Part shown: one piece after another, positions 8,784 through 16,026 of the stretch
Numbering within the stretch: position 1 is the stretch's first letter
Layout: every line of letters starts with the position of its first letter
NCBI GenBank assembly: GCA_003599395.1
Contig: QZJX01000011.1
Coordinates: 1-32,557, forward strand
Source: Ignavibacteriales bacterium
GTDB taxonomy: Bacteria; Bacteroidota; Ignavibacteria; Ignavibacteriales; Melioribacteraceae
Direction: 5' to 3'
DNA length: 32,557 bases
The notes under the pieces: model-generated
Told to the model about the DNA's origin: nothing
Databases searched by the model: none
The model's input: only the letters and a program-made list of their open reading frames with translations
Translations under genes and position numbers: made by a program

Positions 8784-9473
8784 CTAAGATATAGACTTGA
8801 AAGAATTAATTATAAGATCGAGCATAATTTCTTTATTAAAATCATTTTGTAGATGTTTCTGATTTATTTCAAGCTCAATTCCACAATAGCTTTGTGAACC
8901 GTACTTATTGCGCAGATAAGATGTGAAGCCGTCAGCAACTCCAAGATAAGGATAATTAAATCTAACTCTATACAAATTACTCAATCTGTTTATTTCTGCT
9001 TTCCAATTTTTACAAAAAACTTTTTCAAATGTTGATTTAGAGTCGTATAAAAGACCAATATCAGTCTTTCGAGTTACTCCATTTAATTCGCGCGTAAATG
9101 AATGAAATGAAATATGAATCACTTTATTATTTTGGTTAATTAAATCAACAATGCCGTTCTCAACTTTGTCACGATAAGGCTTATAGTAATTATTTATAAT
9201 TCTTTGTTTTGCTTCGTTATCTAATATTCTTGTGATTTCAGAAAAGAGATTTTGATGATGAAGGGAACGGTTCAACTCAATTAACAATCGTGATGTTTCC
9301 GAATAAAAACTTTCACCGTTAAAATGTTTTACAAATTCTTTGAAGATTTCTAAAATACCAATGTCGTAAGCGCGATGTGTTTTGAGGAGCGGGCGATGAG
9401 CTTTAAATAAATATTTATATTCATTCGGAATATTATTGCCGCCGTGTTCACATGTAAAAATATATTTTGTCAC
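8784..9473 (-). CDS. N-formylglutamate amidohydrolase-like protein
   Basis: A 229-aa protein of the N-formylglutamate amidohydrolase (FGase) family, zinc hydrolases related to carboxypeptidase-like folds. Visible signatures are TCEHGGNNIP at the N-terminus, LIELNRS near residue 68, HISFHSFTRE in the middle and GIELEINQKH near the end. The classical enzyme acts in histidine degradation, but no hut genes are present here. Its start is a GTG that overlaps the stop of the ligase gene before it in a 4-nt GTGA, which indicates translational coupling. In this operon it more plausibly hydrolyses an N-acyl-glutamyl or gamma-glutamyl amide produced by the two ligases. That role is inference. Confidence 0.85.
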   Translation of the reverse strand: MTKYIFTCEHGGNNIPNEYKYLFKAHRPLLKTHRAYDIGILEIFKEFVKHFNGESFYSETSRLLIELNRSLHHQNLFSEITRILDNEAKQRIINNYYKPYRDKVENGIVDLINQNNKVIHISFHSFTRELNGVTRKTDIGLLYDSKSTFEKVFCKNWKAEINRLSNLYRVRFNYPYLGVADGFTSYLRNKYGSQSYCGIELEINQKHLQNDFNKEIMLDLIINSFKSIS

Positions 9474-10708
9474 GGAACAAACATCTCGTTTGTAATTAAT
9501 GAATTGCGTAATTGTTTGTAAACATGAACGATGTTATCGTGTGAAAAATCATTTTTAATCGAGTTTAAAATTCGTGTAGCTAGCGACCCGTGATTAAGTA
9601 TAGTTTCAATCGGTCGAAATTGATTCTTGCTTAAAATAGAATCATCAAAAACTATGTTCGAAAAAATATGCTGCCATAATTCTTTTGCTGAACATTTATT
9701 TTTATTTATTCCAAATGCCCTAAGATATTTTCTGTTAGTTATAATTGAATTCTCGCCGGTTTTAATTGTTGATAATAATATTTCACTTAATTCATTTTCA
9801 TGAATAGATTTTTGTTCATTATAAGAGATATTATTTTCTCCTATCAACTCTTTCAAAACAAAAGAAAATAAACCGACCAAAGCTAAATCTGTTTTGGGGC
9901 ATTCCTGAATGTCAACAACTCTAATTTCGATTGTATTTCTATCAAATCTTGCAATAGCACCTCGAGAGTTCAGCCACTCATTTTGTAAAATTCCATTTTC
10001 ATCATAAGCAGCTATATCCTGATATATTCTATTGAAAATCTTTTCTTCATAATCTTCTCTAGTAAATACTTGTTCGGGAATTACTTTGCCTGTTATTGAA
10101 GGAATTCTAATCTGATTCTTTCTGTAAACTTCTAATCGTGCATCAAGAAATCCGGTATTCTTACTATCTAAAATTGGAGTACTGGCGGCAATGGCGGGAA
10201 TTATTGGAAGCAATAATCTTATTGCTGCGTGAAGCTTTCCAAATTCATTGTCGTCTGCAAACGGTAAATTAATATGTGTGCTTTGCAAGTTTGACCAGCC
10301 ATGTCCCCGACAATCAAATATTTTATTATAAGCTTCGTAAACTGTGTTATTATCATGCGGCCAAAGTTTTGTTTCGGTATCTGGATGATAGAATGGGTGA
10401 GCACCTGAAGGAAGTAAGACAGAATTATATTTTTCAAGAATTTTATTTATTCTTTTTACATTTTGTGAAAATTTATCACTTAGCTTATTAAGCAATTTTG
10501 CCGGACCGTTAGTTTTTAATTCTATTACATGCAGAACAATTTCGTTCGACCAGCCAATTTCTTCGTCTTCATAATCGGAAATATATTCACCGGTAACTTC
10601 TTTTATAACTTCATCTGTGATTGGATTTACCCTCAGTGTATCATTATCAACTATCATGTATTCAAGTTCAACGCCAAAACCCTGGAAAAGTCCGAGAGAT
10701 TCAATCAT
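9470..10708 (-). CDS. GCS2-family glutamate-cysteine ligase-like carboxylate-amine ligase
   Basis: A 412-aa enzyme of the GCS2 family (glutamine-synthetase fold), which uses ATP to join a carboxylate, classically the glutamate gamma-carboxyl, to an amine such as cysteine. The N-terminus has the metal-binding GFGVELEYMIVD (E14, E16). HPFYHPDTETKLWPHD, STHINLPF and NTIEIRVVDIQECPKTD further on match the core strands and the C-terminal Arg region of this family. The gene is joined to its upstream ligase gene by a 4-nt ATGA overlap and to the amidohydrolase gene by a GTGA overlap. The product could be a gamma-glutamyl compound. With no classical gshB nearby, the RimK-like partner could supply the second ligation. 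The true substrates are unknown. Confidence 0.87.
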   Translation of the reverse strand: MIESLGLFQGFGVELEYMIVDNDTLRVNPITDEVIKEVTGEYISDYEDEEIGWSNEIVLHVIELKTNGPAKLLNKLSDKFSQNVKRINKILEKYNSVLLPSGAHPFYHPDTETKLWPHDNNTVYEAYNKIFDCRGHGWSNLQSTHINLPFADDNEFGKLHAAIRLLLPIIPAIAASTPILDSKNTGFLDARLEVYRKNQIRIPSITGKVIPEQVFTREDYEEKIFNRIYQDIAAYDENGILQNEWLNSRGAIARFDRNTIEIRVVDIQECPKTDLALVGLFSFVLKELIGENNISYNEQKSIHENELSEILLSTIKTGENSIITNRKYLRAFGINKNKCSAKELWQHIFSNIVFDDSILSKNQFRPIETILNHGSLATRILNSIKNDFSHDNIVHVYKQLRNSLITNEMFVP

Positions 10709-12177
10709 AAATGAAGCTCCTTTACTTGACGAATATTTTCGAGTCTGTCTTTGAATGATTTCATAATTGTTAAATAAAGATGATCTTTCATAATTGCGTC
10801 TTCAACACCTGAATCAATACTTGGATTATCATTTACTTCAATTACAAAGACTTCATTGCCAATTTGTTTTATATCAACACCGTATAGTCCGTCTCCGATT
10901 TGATTTGCAGCTTTGAGAGCAGTTTTTAGTACCTTGTCAGGCACTTCGTAAATTGGAACAGTTTTATAATTACCGTATTGATCATCATCTTTCTTCTTCC
11001 AGTTATAGATTTGCCAATGATCTTTTGCCATAAAATATTTGCATGCGAATAAAGGTTGCTTATCTAAAATTCCGATTCTCCAATCAAAGTCAGAGTAAGT
11101 AAATTCTTGTGCGATAATTAAATCGGAAATATCAAGTAATCGATTGGCTTCTACTTTCAATTGTTCTTTGTTGTCAACTTTAACAACGCCCTGTGAAAAT
11201 GAACTGTCCGGCTGTTTCAATACTATAGGAAAGCCGAGAGCGTTTTCTAAAATCTCTCGATTATCTTTATGAACAATTATTGTTTTTGGTGCGGGCACTT
11301 TTGCCTTTGTTAAAATTTCAGCTAGGTAAACTTTATTCGTGCATTGTAAAATTGAATGCGGATCATCAATGACAACTAATCCTTCGGTAAATGCTCTTCT
11401 TGAAAATCTATATGTATGATGATTTACGGAGGTAGTTTCACGAATAAACAAGGCATCAAATTCCGGGATTCTACTGAAATCCTCTTTAGTGATTATCTCA
11501 CAACGGATTCCGACTTCATCACCGGCATCAATAAATTTATTTATTGCTTTTTTATCCGAAGGCGGTTCCTCATCGTTTGGATTTACTAAAATTGCCATGT
11601 CGTATTTAGCACGACTAATTTTTGCCGAATAAATTCTTTTCTTAGAAAAATATGTTTCGGCACATTCTTCTAAAAACGGTCTGTGTTTTTCCGGAACTTC
11701 ATTTACCGGAATAGGGGAGATGCTCTGTAGTATCCATTTTTTATTAAAAGAAAATGTTGCTCGAATTAGAGGCGCTTGGAATAAATTGTATAATTGTGAA
11801 GTTAACTTTTCATACTGATGAGCCATATTCTGTCCGAAGTAAATGCTCAATACAAACTCATCGGATTTAATTTTACCTAAACTTTTCTGAATTAGATCAT
11901 CTAAGTCGTCTGAAATAATTCTAACAATAGTTTGTGATTTAATATCTTGAATCGTAGATACGTTCGGAAATGCACGATGTCCTCTAGCTTCAGCAAGTAG
12001 TGAAACATAATAGCCTGTTGCTTGATATCGATAAGATCTGCATAAATTAAAAACACGTGCATTTTTTATCTCTGCAAATGCAGTTTCGGTTAAATACGAT
12101 TTTGCCGATACTACTTCCACATTATCTATGTTGAAATTCCAATCTTTCGGATTATTTACGATGACAAAACTTCGCAT
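10705..12177 (-). CDS. RLAN domain plus RimK-like ATP-grasp ligase
   Basis: A 490-aa amidoligase. The N-terminal half (about 1-190) fits the RLAN domain found in front of some RimK-like enzymes; FNLCRSYRYQATGYYVSLLAEARGH is characteristic, cited here as a recognised segment at about residues 43-67. The C-terminal half (about 285-480) is an ATP-grasp domain, with FPIVLKQPDSSFSQGVVKV as the ATP-binding loop region and E447/N449 in VIEVNDNPSID as Mg2+ ligands. RimK relatives add glutamate or other amino acids to peptide or protein C-termini. The gene starts 3 nt after the peptidase gene stop, with AAAGG upstream, and its end overlaps the GCS2 gene by 4 nt. The substrate, small molecule or protein, is not evident. 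Confidence 0.87.
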   Translation of the reverse strand: MRSFVIVNNPKDWNFNIDNVEVVSAKSYLTETAFAEIKNARVFNLCRSYRYQATGYYVSLLAEARGHRAFPNVSTIQDIKSQTIVRIISDDLDDLIQKSLGKIKSDEFVLSIYFGQNMAHQYEKLTSQLYNLFQAPLIRATFSFNKKWILQSISPIPVNEVPEKHRPFLEECAETYFSKKRIYSAKISRAKYDMAILVNPNDEEPPSDKKAINKFIDAGDEVGIRCEIITKEDFSRIPEFDALFIRETTSVNHHTYRFSRRAFTEGLVVIDDPHSILQCTNKVYLAEILTKAKVPAPKTIIVHKDNREILENALGFPIVLKQPDSSFSQGVVKVDNKEQLKVEANRLLDISDLIIAQEFTYSDFDWRIGILDKQPLFACKYFMAKDHWQIYNWKKKDDDQYGNYKTVPIYEVPDKVLKTALKAANQIGDGLYGVDIKQIGNEVFVIEVNDNPSIDSGVEDAIMKDHLYLTIMKSFKDRLENIRQVKELHL

Positions 12178-12180
12178 AAT

Positions 12181-12882
12181 TTATCTGCCTTTAGGATTTA
12201 TTATTAATAAGTTAGCGTCAAATGTTAGAATACCTAACATTATAGAATTTATCAACCGGCTGACCTTTACTGTGTAGTAATTGTTATGTGATACCGGGTT
12301 TTCTCTGTTTGGATCAGCAACAACAACCTTTCGGGTTTCCTCATCATAACCCGATAGAATTACGAAATGACCGGTTGGATAACCCCTAACATCATCATAA
12401 ACTGCTTTATTATTAACCCAACCTTCTCGCGCGCAATTGTATAAATAAGTTGCACTTAATCCGGTTAGGATAGGAAGTTTTTTTTCAAAAACTTTTTTAA
12501 ACAGAGATGGTGTTAAATTTGTAAACTCAAGGGTACCACCAAGATTAAGAAATTTAATGTAAGCGTCGCTTGCATTATGGAGTTTTTTACTTTTTTTATG
12601 TTTACGTTGCTCAGCAAGCTTTGCTGCTATATCAACTTTTTCATTGAACCAAGTTGGATCGAACATCGAAAGGTTATAAGTATAAATTTTTGCTTCATAA
12701 CCTCTTCTAAGTGCATGAAGTGCGAGCATTACTGCTAAGGTTCCGCCTTCTTCTAAATAGGAAATTTCCGAAATAACTTTTTGTAGTGAAATTTTATCAT
12801 TAAAGTAATGGTATACAGCATGAAGACTTGTCGGTCCGCAAGTTACATCATCGGGTTGAGGCATTATTTTGATAGGTATCAT
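12181..12882 (-). CDS. C39/papain-like cysteine peptidase family protein
   Basis: A 233-aa protein of the peptidase C39-like (papain fold) group. DDVTCGPTS carries the putative nucleophile C15, and Q9 sits six residues before it, as the oxyanion Gln does in papain. GHFVILSGYD supplies H172 and VVVADPN supplies D190. No signal peptide or membrane segment is present, so unlike bacteriocin transporter C39 domains it is cytoplasmic and standalone. It is the first gene of the amidoligase operon, with the RLAN/ATP-grasp gene 3 nt downstream. It may mature a precursor peptide, or transfer or hydrolyse a glutamyl bond. No ribosome binding site of note precedes the ATG, which is common in this phylum. 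Confidence 0.83.
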   Translation of the reverse strand: MIPIKIMPQPDDVTCGPTSLHAVYHYFNDKISLQKVISEISYLEEGGTLAVMLALHALRRGYEAKIYTYNLSMFDPTWFNEKVDIAAKLAEQRKHKKSKKLHNASDAYIKFLNLGGTLEFTNLTPSLFKKVFEKKLPILTGLSATYLYNCAREGWVNNKAVYDDVRGYPTGHFVILSGYDEETRKVVVADPNRENPVSHNNYYTVKVSRLINSIMLGILTFDANLLIINPKGR

Positions 12883-12954
12883 TTTATATTCAGAAACAGC
12901 GGAGAGATATTTAATTAAAATTTATTCAAAAAGAAAGAAGTTATTATCGGTAAA

Positions 12955-12962
12955 CAAAAATA
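12955..12962 (-). promoter_or_regulatory. Candidate -7 element of the amidoligase operon
   Basis: On the minus strand this reads TATTTTTG, matching TAnnTTTG. It would place the transcript start about 65 nt before the peptidase gene. No TTG is visible at the expected distance upstream, so support is partial. It lies back to back with the promoter of the divergent small gene. Confidence 0.3.
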
Positions 12963-12978
12963 TTGTTAAAAAATTCCT

Positions 12979-13009
12979 TTGCTAATTGAATTTCCCTCAT
13001 TTAATTTTG
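12979..13009 (+). promoter_or_regulatory. Bacteroidota-type promoter of the 72-aa gene
   Basis: TTG at 12979-12981, a 20-nt spacer, then TAATTTTG at 13002-13009. This is an exact match to TTG-N20-TAnnTTTG. The transcript would start near 13015, after an in-frame ATG at 13010, which favours translation from the ATG at 13034 with GAGGAA just upstream. Confidence 0.55.
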
Positions 13010-13033
13010 ATGTCGCATTTTTTTGAGGAATGC

Positions 13034-13252
13034 ATGGCCGAAGATGCTTTTGTTTACTATAAGTTCAAGAACCGTAAAACAGGCGAACTGATAGATGCGG
13101 TTTTAGCTTTTAAAAATGTTGAAGAACATGATCCAGCCTTAAAAAAATTCTTCGATATACATGAGTACAAAATTGTTGAAAAACGCCTGTCTCGTGTTGA
13201 AGAATTTGATAAGTGGCGTAAAGAAACTAAACCGTCACTTAAGAAGTACTGA
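13034..13252 (+). CDS. Small conserved-looking protein of unknown function (72 aa)
   Basis: A 72-aa charged, soluble protein. Its sequence suggests a compact fold: strand-like AFVYYKFKNRKTGELIDAVLAF, then a helix around HDPALKKFFDIH, then a basic and acidic helix ending KPSLKKY. I do not recognise the family. Starts at TTG 12986 or ATG 13010 are possible on frame alone. I chose ATG 13034 because a full-consensus promoter ends at 13009 and GAGGAA lies at 13025-13030. It is divergent from the amidoligase operon and precedes the Rrf2 gene by 72 nt, with a separate promoter in between. It could be a regulatory or accessory protein, but nothing in the sequence proves this. Confidence 0.6.
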   Translation: MAEDAFVYYKFKNRKTGELIDAVLAFKNVEEHDPALKKFFDIHEYKIVEKRLSRVEEFDKWRKETKPSLKKY

Positions 13253-13271
13253 TTTCCCAAAATAATTTTAC

Positions 13272-13302
13272 TTGCAATAGAGAAGAAATAGTAATATTTT
13301 TT
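13272..13302 (+). promoter_or_regulatory. Candidate promoter of the Rrf2 gene
   Basis: TTG at 13272-13274, a 20-nt spacer, then TATTTTTT at 13295-13302. Only the last base departs from TAnnTTTG. The predicted start of transcription, about 6-7 nt further on, falls inside the palindromic element at 13305-13324, as expected for autorepression. Confidence 0.45.
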
Positions 13303-13304
13303 AT

Positions 13305-13324
13305 CAGAATAAAAACTCTGATTT
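13305..13324 (+). promoter_or_regulatory. Putative Rrf2/NsrR-like operator, copy 1 (autoregulatory)
   Basis: CAGAATA-N5-TCTGATTT, ending directly before the ATG of the Rrf2 gene. With one flanking base pair it contains perfect arms ATCAGA (13303-13308) and TCTGAT (13317-13322) around an 8-nt spacer. Fifteen of the 20 positions are identical, in the same register, to the copies upstream of nirK (21012-21031) and the DUF6448 gene (21762-21781). A palindrome at its own promoter and in front of NO-related genes suggests the binding site of this regulator. Binding is not shown. Confidence 0.6.
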
Positions 13325-13756
13325 ATGACGGTAATTTTCTCTAAAACATGCGAATTAGGGCTTCAAGCTGTTCTCTTTTTATCAATAAAAAAAGAAAAAA
13401 GAATTTTTACAGCTTCTGAAGTTTCAAAAGAATTAAAAGTGCCAAAGGAATACGTTTCTAAGGTAATGCAGATTCTAACCGAAAGCGGAATCATCGGTTC
13501 TAAAAAAGGGAAGAACGGCGGATTTTATCTCGCTAAAAGTCCAAGCAATATAAAACTAATCGATATTGTGCAAGCGATTGATGGTTTGGAACTCTTTAGT
13601 AATTGTGTGCTGGGTTTTCCCGGCTGCTCTTCGGATCATCCTTGTCCGGTTCATGACAAATGGGGAAAACTACGTGACGATGCCTACAAAATGCTTTCCA
13701 CAGAAACTCTCGAACAACTTAAAGAAAAAACACTTCATAAATTGGTTAGTTTATAG
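13325..13756 (+). CDS. Rrf2-family transcriptional regulator with Fe-S-type Cys/His motif
   Basis: A 143-aa Rrf2-family winged-helix regulator of the IscR/NsrR type. The N-terminal winged helix (about 1-75) includes SKTCELGLQAVLFL, the recognition-helix region VPKEYVSKVMQIL and the wing KKGKNGGFYLAK. The cluster-binding loop has C94, C101, C107 and H110. The C-x5-C-x2-H part matches the IscR spacing, while the first gap is one residue longer. Such proteins bind [2Fe-2S] or [4Fe-4S] clusters and respond to NO, Fe-S status or redox. A palindrome abuts its start codon and recurs before nirK, so an NO-sensing NsrR-like role is the best guess. An IscR- or CymR-like role is also possible. No Shine-Dalgarno is visible, so its mRNA leader may be very short. 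Confidence 0.9.
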   Translation: MTVIFSKTCELGLQAVLFLSIKKEKRIFTASEVSKELKVPKEYVSKVMQILTESGIIGSKKGKNGGFYLAKSPSNIKLIDIVQAIDGLELFSNCVLGFPGCSSDHPCPVHDKWGKLRDDAYKMLSTETLEQLKEKTLHKLVSL

Positions 13757-13817
13757 TTCGGTAATTTTCTAACATTTCTCTTAACAATTCTTCATTAAAG
13801 AAGCTCCTCTTTTTCGA

Positions 13818-13848
13818 TTCAATGTAATCAAAATATTATGTAATTTTT
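13818..13848 (+). promoter_or_regulatory. Candidate promoter of the SLC13 permease gene
   Basis: TTC at 13818-13820, a 20-nt spacer, then TAATTTTT at 13841-13848. It is one base off in each box of the TTG-N20-TAnnTTTG pattern and lies 30 nt before the permease ATG. It suggests the permease can be transcribed separately from the Rrf2 gene. Confidence 0.3.
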
Positions 13849-13878
13849 TCTAACGATTAAGAACAACTAAAATAACCA

Positions 13879-15648
13879 ATGGATTATATTTTTGTTTTTA
13901 TTATTCTCGTTATGATACTAGTTTTATTTGTATGGGATAGAATTAGATATGATTTAGTATCGTTGTTTGGATTATTAACTCTAGTAATCCTCGGTATTAT
14001 TCCCGCCGATAAAGCATTTCTTGGATTTGGTCATCCCGCCGTAATTACTGTTGCCGTTATTTTGATAATTGGTAAAGCTTTAGAGAATTCAGGATTAATA
14101 GATGTGCTGGGTAAGTGGATAACTAAAGTCGGATCAAATATTTCAATACAAATAGTAACCCTATCATTACTAATTGCATTTTCCTCAGCTTTTATGAATA
14201 ATGTCGGAGCACTTGCAATACTAATGCCGGTAACAATTCAAATTGCAAAAAAAAATAATTACCCACCTTCGTATTTACTAATGCCATTAGCCTTTGCTTC
14301 CTTGCTGGGCGGTATGTTAACATTAATCGGAACTCCGCCGAATATTATTATAGCTAATTTCAGAGCCGAAGAAATCGGCGAAGCATATGGAATGTTTGAT
14401 TTCACATTTGTGGGCGCAGGTATTTTACTAATCGGAATATTATTTATTTCAACAATTGGTTGGAGATTGTTGCCTAAATATACGGCAAAAAAATCTCAGG
14501 AAGAATCATTTGTAATTGATGACTACATAACAGAAGTAAAAGTGGGTAAAAATTCCAAAGTGATCGGGTTAAACATTGAGGAACTTGGTAAACTCTCAAA
14601 AGCTGATATACAAATATTAGGTTTAATAAGAAACAATAAACGAATTCATGCTCCTAGTAATGATGAAGTACTACTAGGCGATGATGTAATTATTTTAGAA
14701 AGTGACACAGAAGAGTTAAAAGTGTTTATCGACGATACAGAACTTAAACTTATCGGGGATAAAAGTTTTCGTAAAGATGCAACGGGTTCAAAGGATATAA
14801 CAATTACAGAAGCAGTTGTTATGGCAGATTCACCATTAATCGGAAATACAACATCAAATCTGAGGATGAGAAGCAGATATGGTGTTAATTTATTGGCGGT
14901 CTCCCGTAAAGAAAAAAAGATTCACAATAGACTTGATCATGTAATTTTCCGTAAAGGCGATGTGTTAATGTTGCAAGGGAGAGCGCAGACTATAGATGAA
15001 TCCATTAAATCAATGGGTTGCTTGCCGTTAGCTCGGCGTAATTTAAGAATCGGCTTTGAGAAACGAATAGCAGTTACTCTTTCTGTATTTATTATCGCAA
15101 TTATGTTGGTAGTCTTTAATTTGCTTCAGGTTCATATTGCTTTTTCAATTGCGGCCATCGTTATAGTCTTAGCAGGAGTGCTTCCACTTAAAGAGATATA
15201 CAGCGGAATTGATTGGCCTGTCATAGTTTTGTTAGGGGCAATGATCCCCATCGGTGAAGCGGTTCAGACGACAGGCGGAACCGACCAAATAACAGCACAA
15301 ATTTTAAGTTTTGCTAAAGATCTTCCTATTTGGACTACATTAGGCTTGGTCCTGGTTGTTACGATGCTGCTGTCGGCAGTAATTAACAATGCTGCAACGG
15401 TAGTATTAATGTCTCCGATAGGTATTGGAATTGCAAACAGTTTGAATTTATCAATCGATCCATTTTTAATGGCAATTGCGGTTGGGGCATCTGCTTCATT
15501 TTTAACTCCAATCGGTCATCAATCCAATACTCTTATTATGGGTCCGGGCGGGTATAGATTCGGAGATTATTTCAGAATGGGATTACCGTTGAGCATTTTG
15601 ATAGTTATTATAGCAATCCCGTTAATATTATTTTTCTGGCCTGTATAA
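13879..15648 (+). CDS. SLC13/DASS-type permease with two RCK_C (TrkA-C) domains
   Basis: A 589-aa inner-membrane transporter. The N-terminal half (about 1-205) has roughly five to six helices, with AFMNNVGALAILMPV and LTLIGTPPNIII as the first SNT-type substrate/sodium motif. Two RCK_C domains (about 215-290 and 305-385) follow; VIGLNIEEL and SPLIGNTTSNLRMR begin them. The C-terminal half repeats the transporter unit with VINNAATVVLMSPIG and FLTPIGHQSNTLI. This architecture occurs in sulfate or dicarboxylate permeases of the SLC13 family. Sulfate, other oxyanions or C4-dicarboxylates are possible substrates, and sequence alone does not decide. It lies 122 nt after the Rrf2 gene and 27 nt before the DUF202 gene. 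Confidence 0.88.
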   Translation: MDYIFVFIILVMILVLFVWDRIRYDLVSLFGLLTLVILGIIPADKAFLGFGHPAVITVAVILIIGKALENSGLIDVLGKWITKVGSNISIQIVTLSLLIAFSSAFMNNVGALAILMPVTIQIAKKNNYPPSYLLMPLAFASLLGGMLTLIGTPPNIIIANFRAEEIGEAYGMFDFTFVGAGILLIGILFISTIGWRLLPKYTAKKSQEESFVIDDYITEVKVGKNSKVIGLNIEELGKLSKADIQILGLIRNNKRIHAPSNDEVLLGDDVIILESDTEELKVFIDDTELKLIGDKSFRKDATGSKDITITEAVVMADSPLIGNTTSNLRMRSRYGVNLLAVSRKEKKIHNRLDHVIFRKGDVLMLQGRAQTIDESIKSMGCLPLARRNLRIGFEKRIAVTLSVFIIAIMLVVFNLLQVHIAFSIAAIVIVLAGVLPLKEIYSGIDWPVIVLLGAMIPIGEAVQTTGGTDQITAQILSFAKDLPIWTTLGLVLVVTMLLSAVINNAATVVLMSPIGIGIANSLNLSIDPFLMAIAVGASASFLTPIGHQSNTLIMGPGGYRFGDYFRMGLPLSILIVIIAIPLILFFWPV

Positions 15649-15675
15649 TTTATAAATTTTTTCAAGGTGTTAATT

Positions 15676-16002
15676 ATGTTAAGACGATTAAACTTGTTCA
15701 AAGATATTTTCAGTAATAAAGAACGAATAATCCTAAGAGATTATTTAGCTCTGGAAAGAACTAAACTAGCAAATGAGAGAACTTTTATGGCATACCTTAG
15801 AACTTCTCTTTATATGATACTTGGAGGAATAGCCTTTCTGCAAATGGAAGATTTTAAAGAGATAATTTGGGTGAGTTATGTAACGCTTGGTTTAAGTGTA
15901 GTACTCTTATTCGTTGGGCTATACAGATATCTCCAAATTAGATACAGAATTAAGAATTATTTTGTAGCGGGTTATGAAAGCACCAATGAAGAGGTTAGAT
16001 AA
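15676..16002 (+). CDS. DUF202 (YidH-like) membrane protein
   Basis: A 108-aa protein of the DUF202 family. The hallmark segment RDYLALERTKLANERTFMAYLRT (about residues 22-44) precedes the first membrane helix, and a second helix lies near 70-90. The family's function is unknown. I chose the ATG at 15676, which has AAGG eight nt upstream, over an in-frame GTG at 15667. It follows the permease by 27 nt in the same direction and is probably co-transcribed. It converges on the methyltransferase gene with a 24-nt gap. Confidence 0.85.
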   Translation: MLRRLNLFKDIFSNKERIILRDYLALERTKLANERTFMAYLRTSLYMILGGIAFLQMEDFKEIIWVSYVTLGLSVVLLFVGLYRYLQIRYRIKNYFVAGYESTNEEVR

Positions 16003-16026
16003 AAAATTGTTGTAAAGCAAGTTGAG

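Noticed and set aside
13566-13772. 68-aa frame overlapping the 3' half of the Rrf2 gene
   Set aside because: It is a frame-shifted shadow of a complete regulator and lacks its own start signals.
13787-13815. CTTC/GAAG hairpin and T-run after the Rrf2 gene
   Set aside because: The stem is only 4 bp and the T-run is displaced, too weak for a terminator call.
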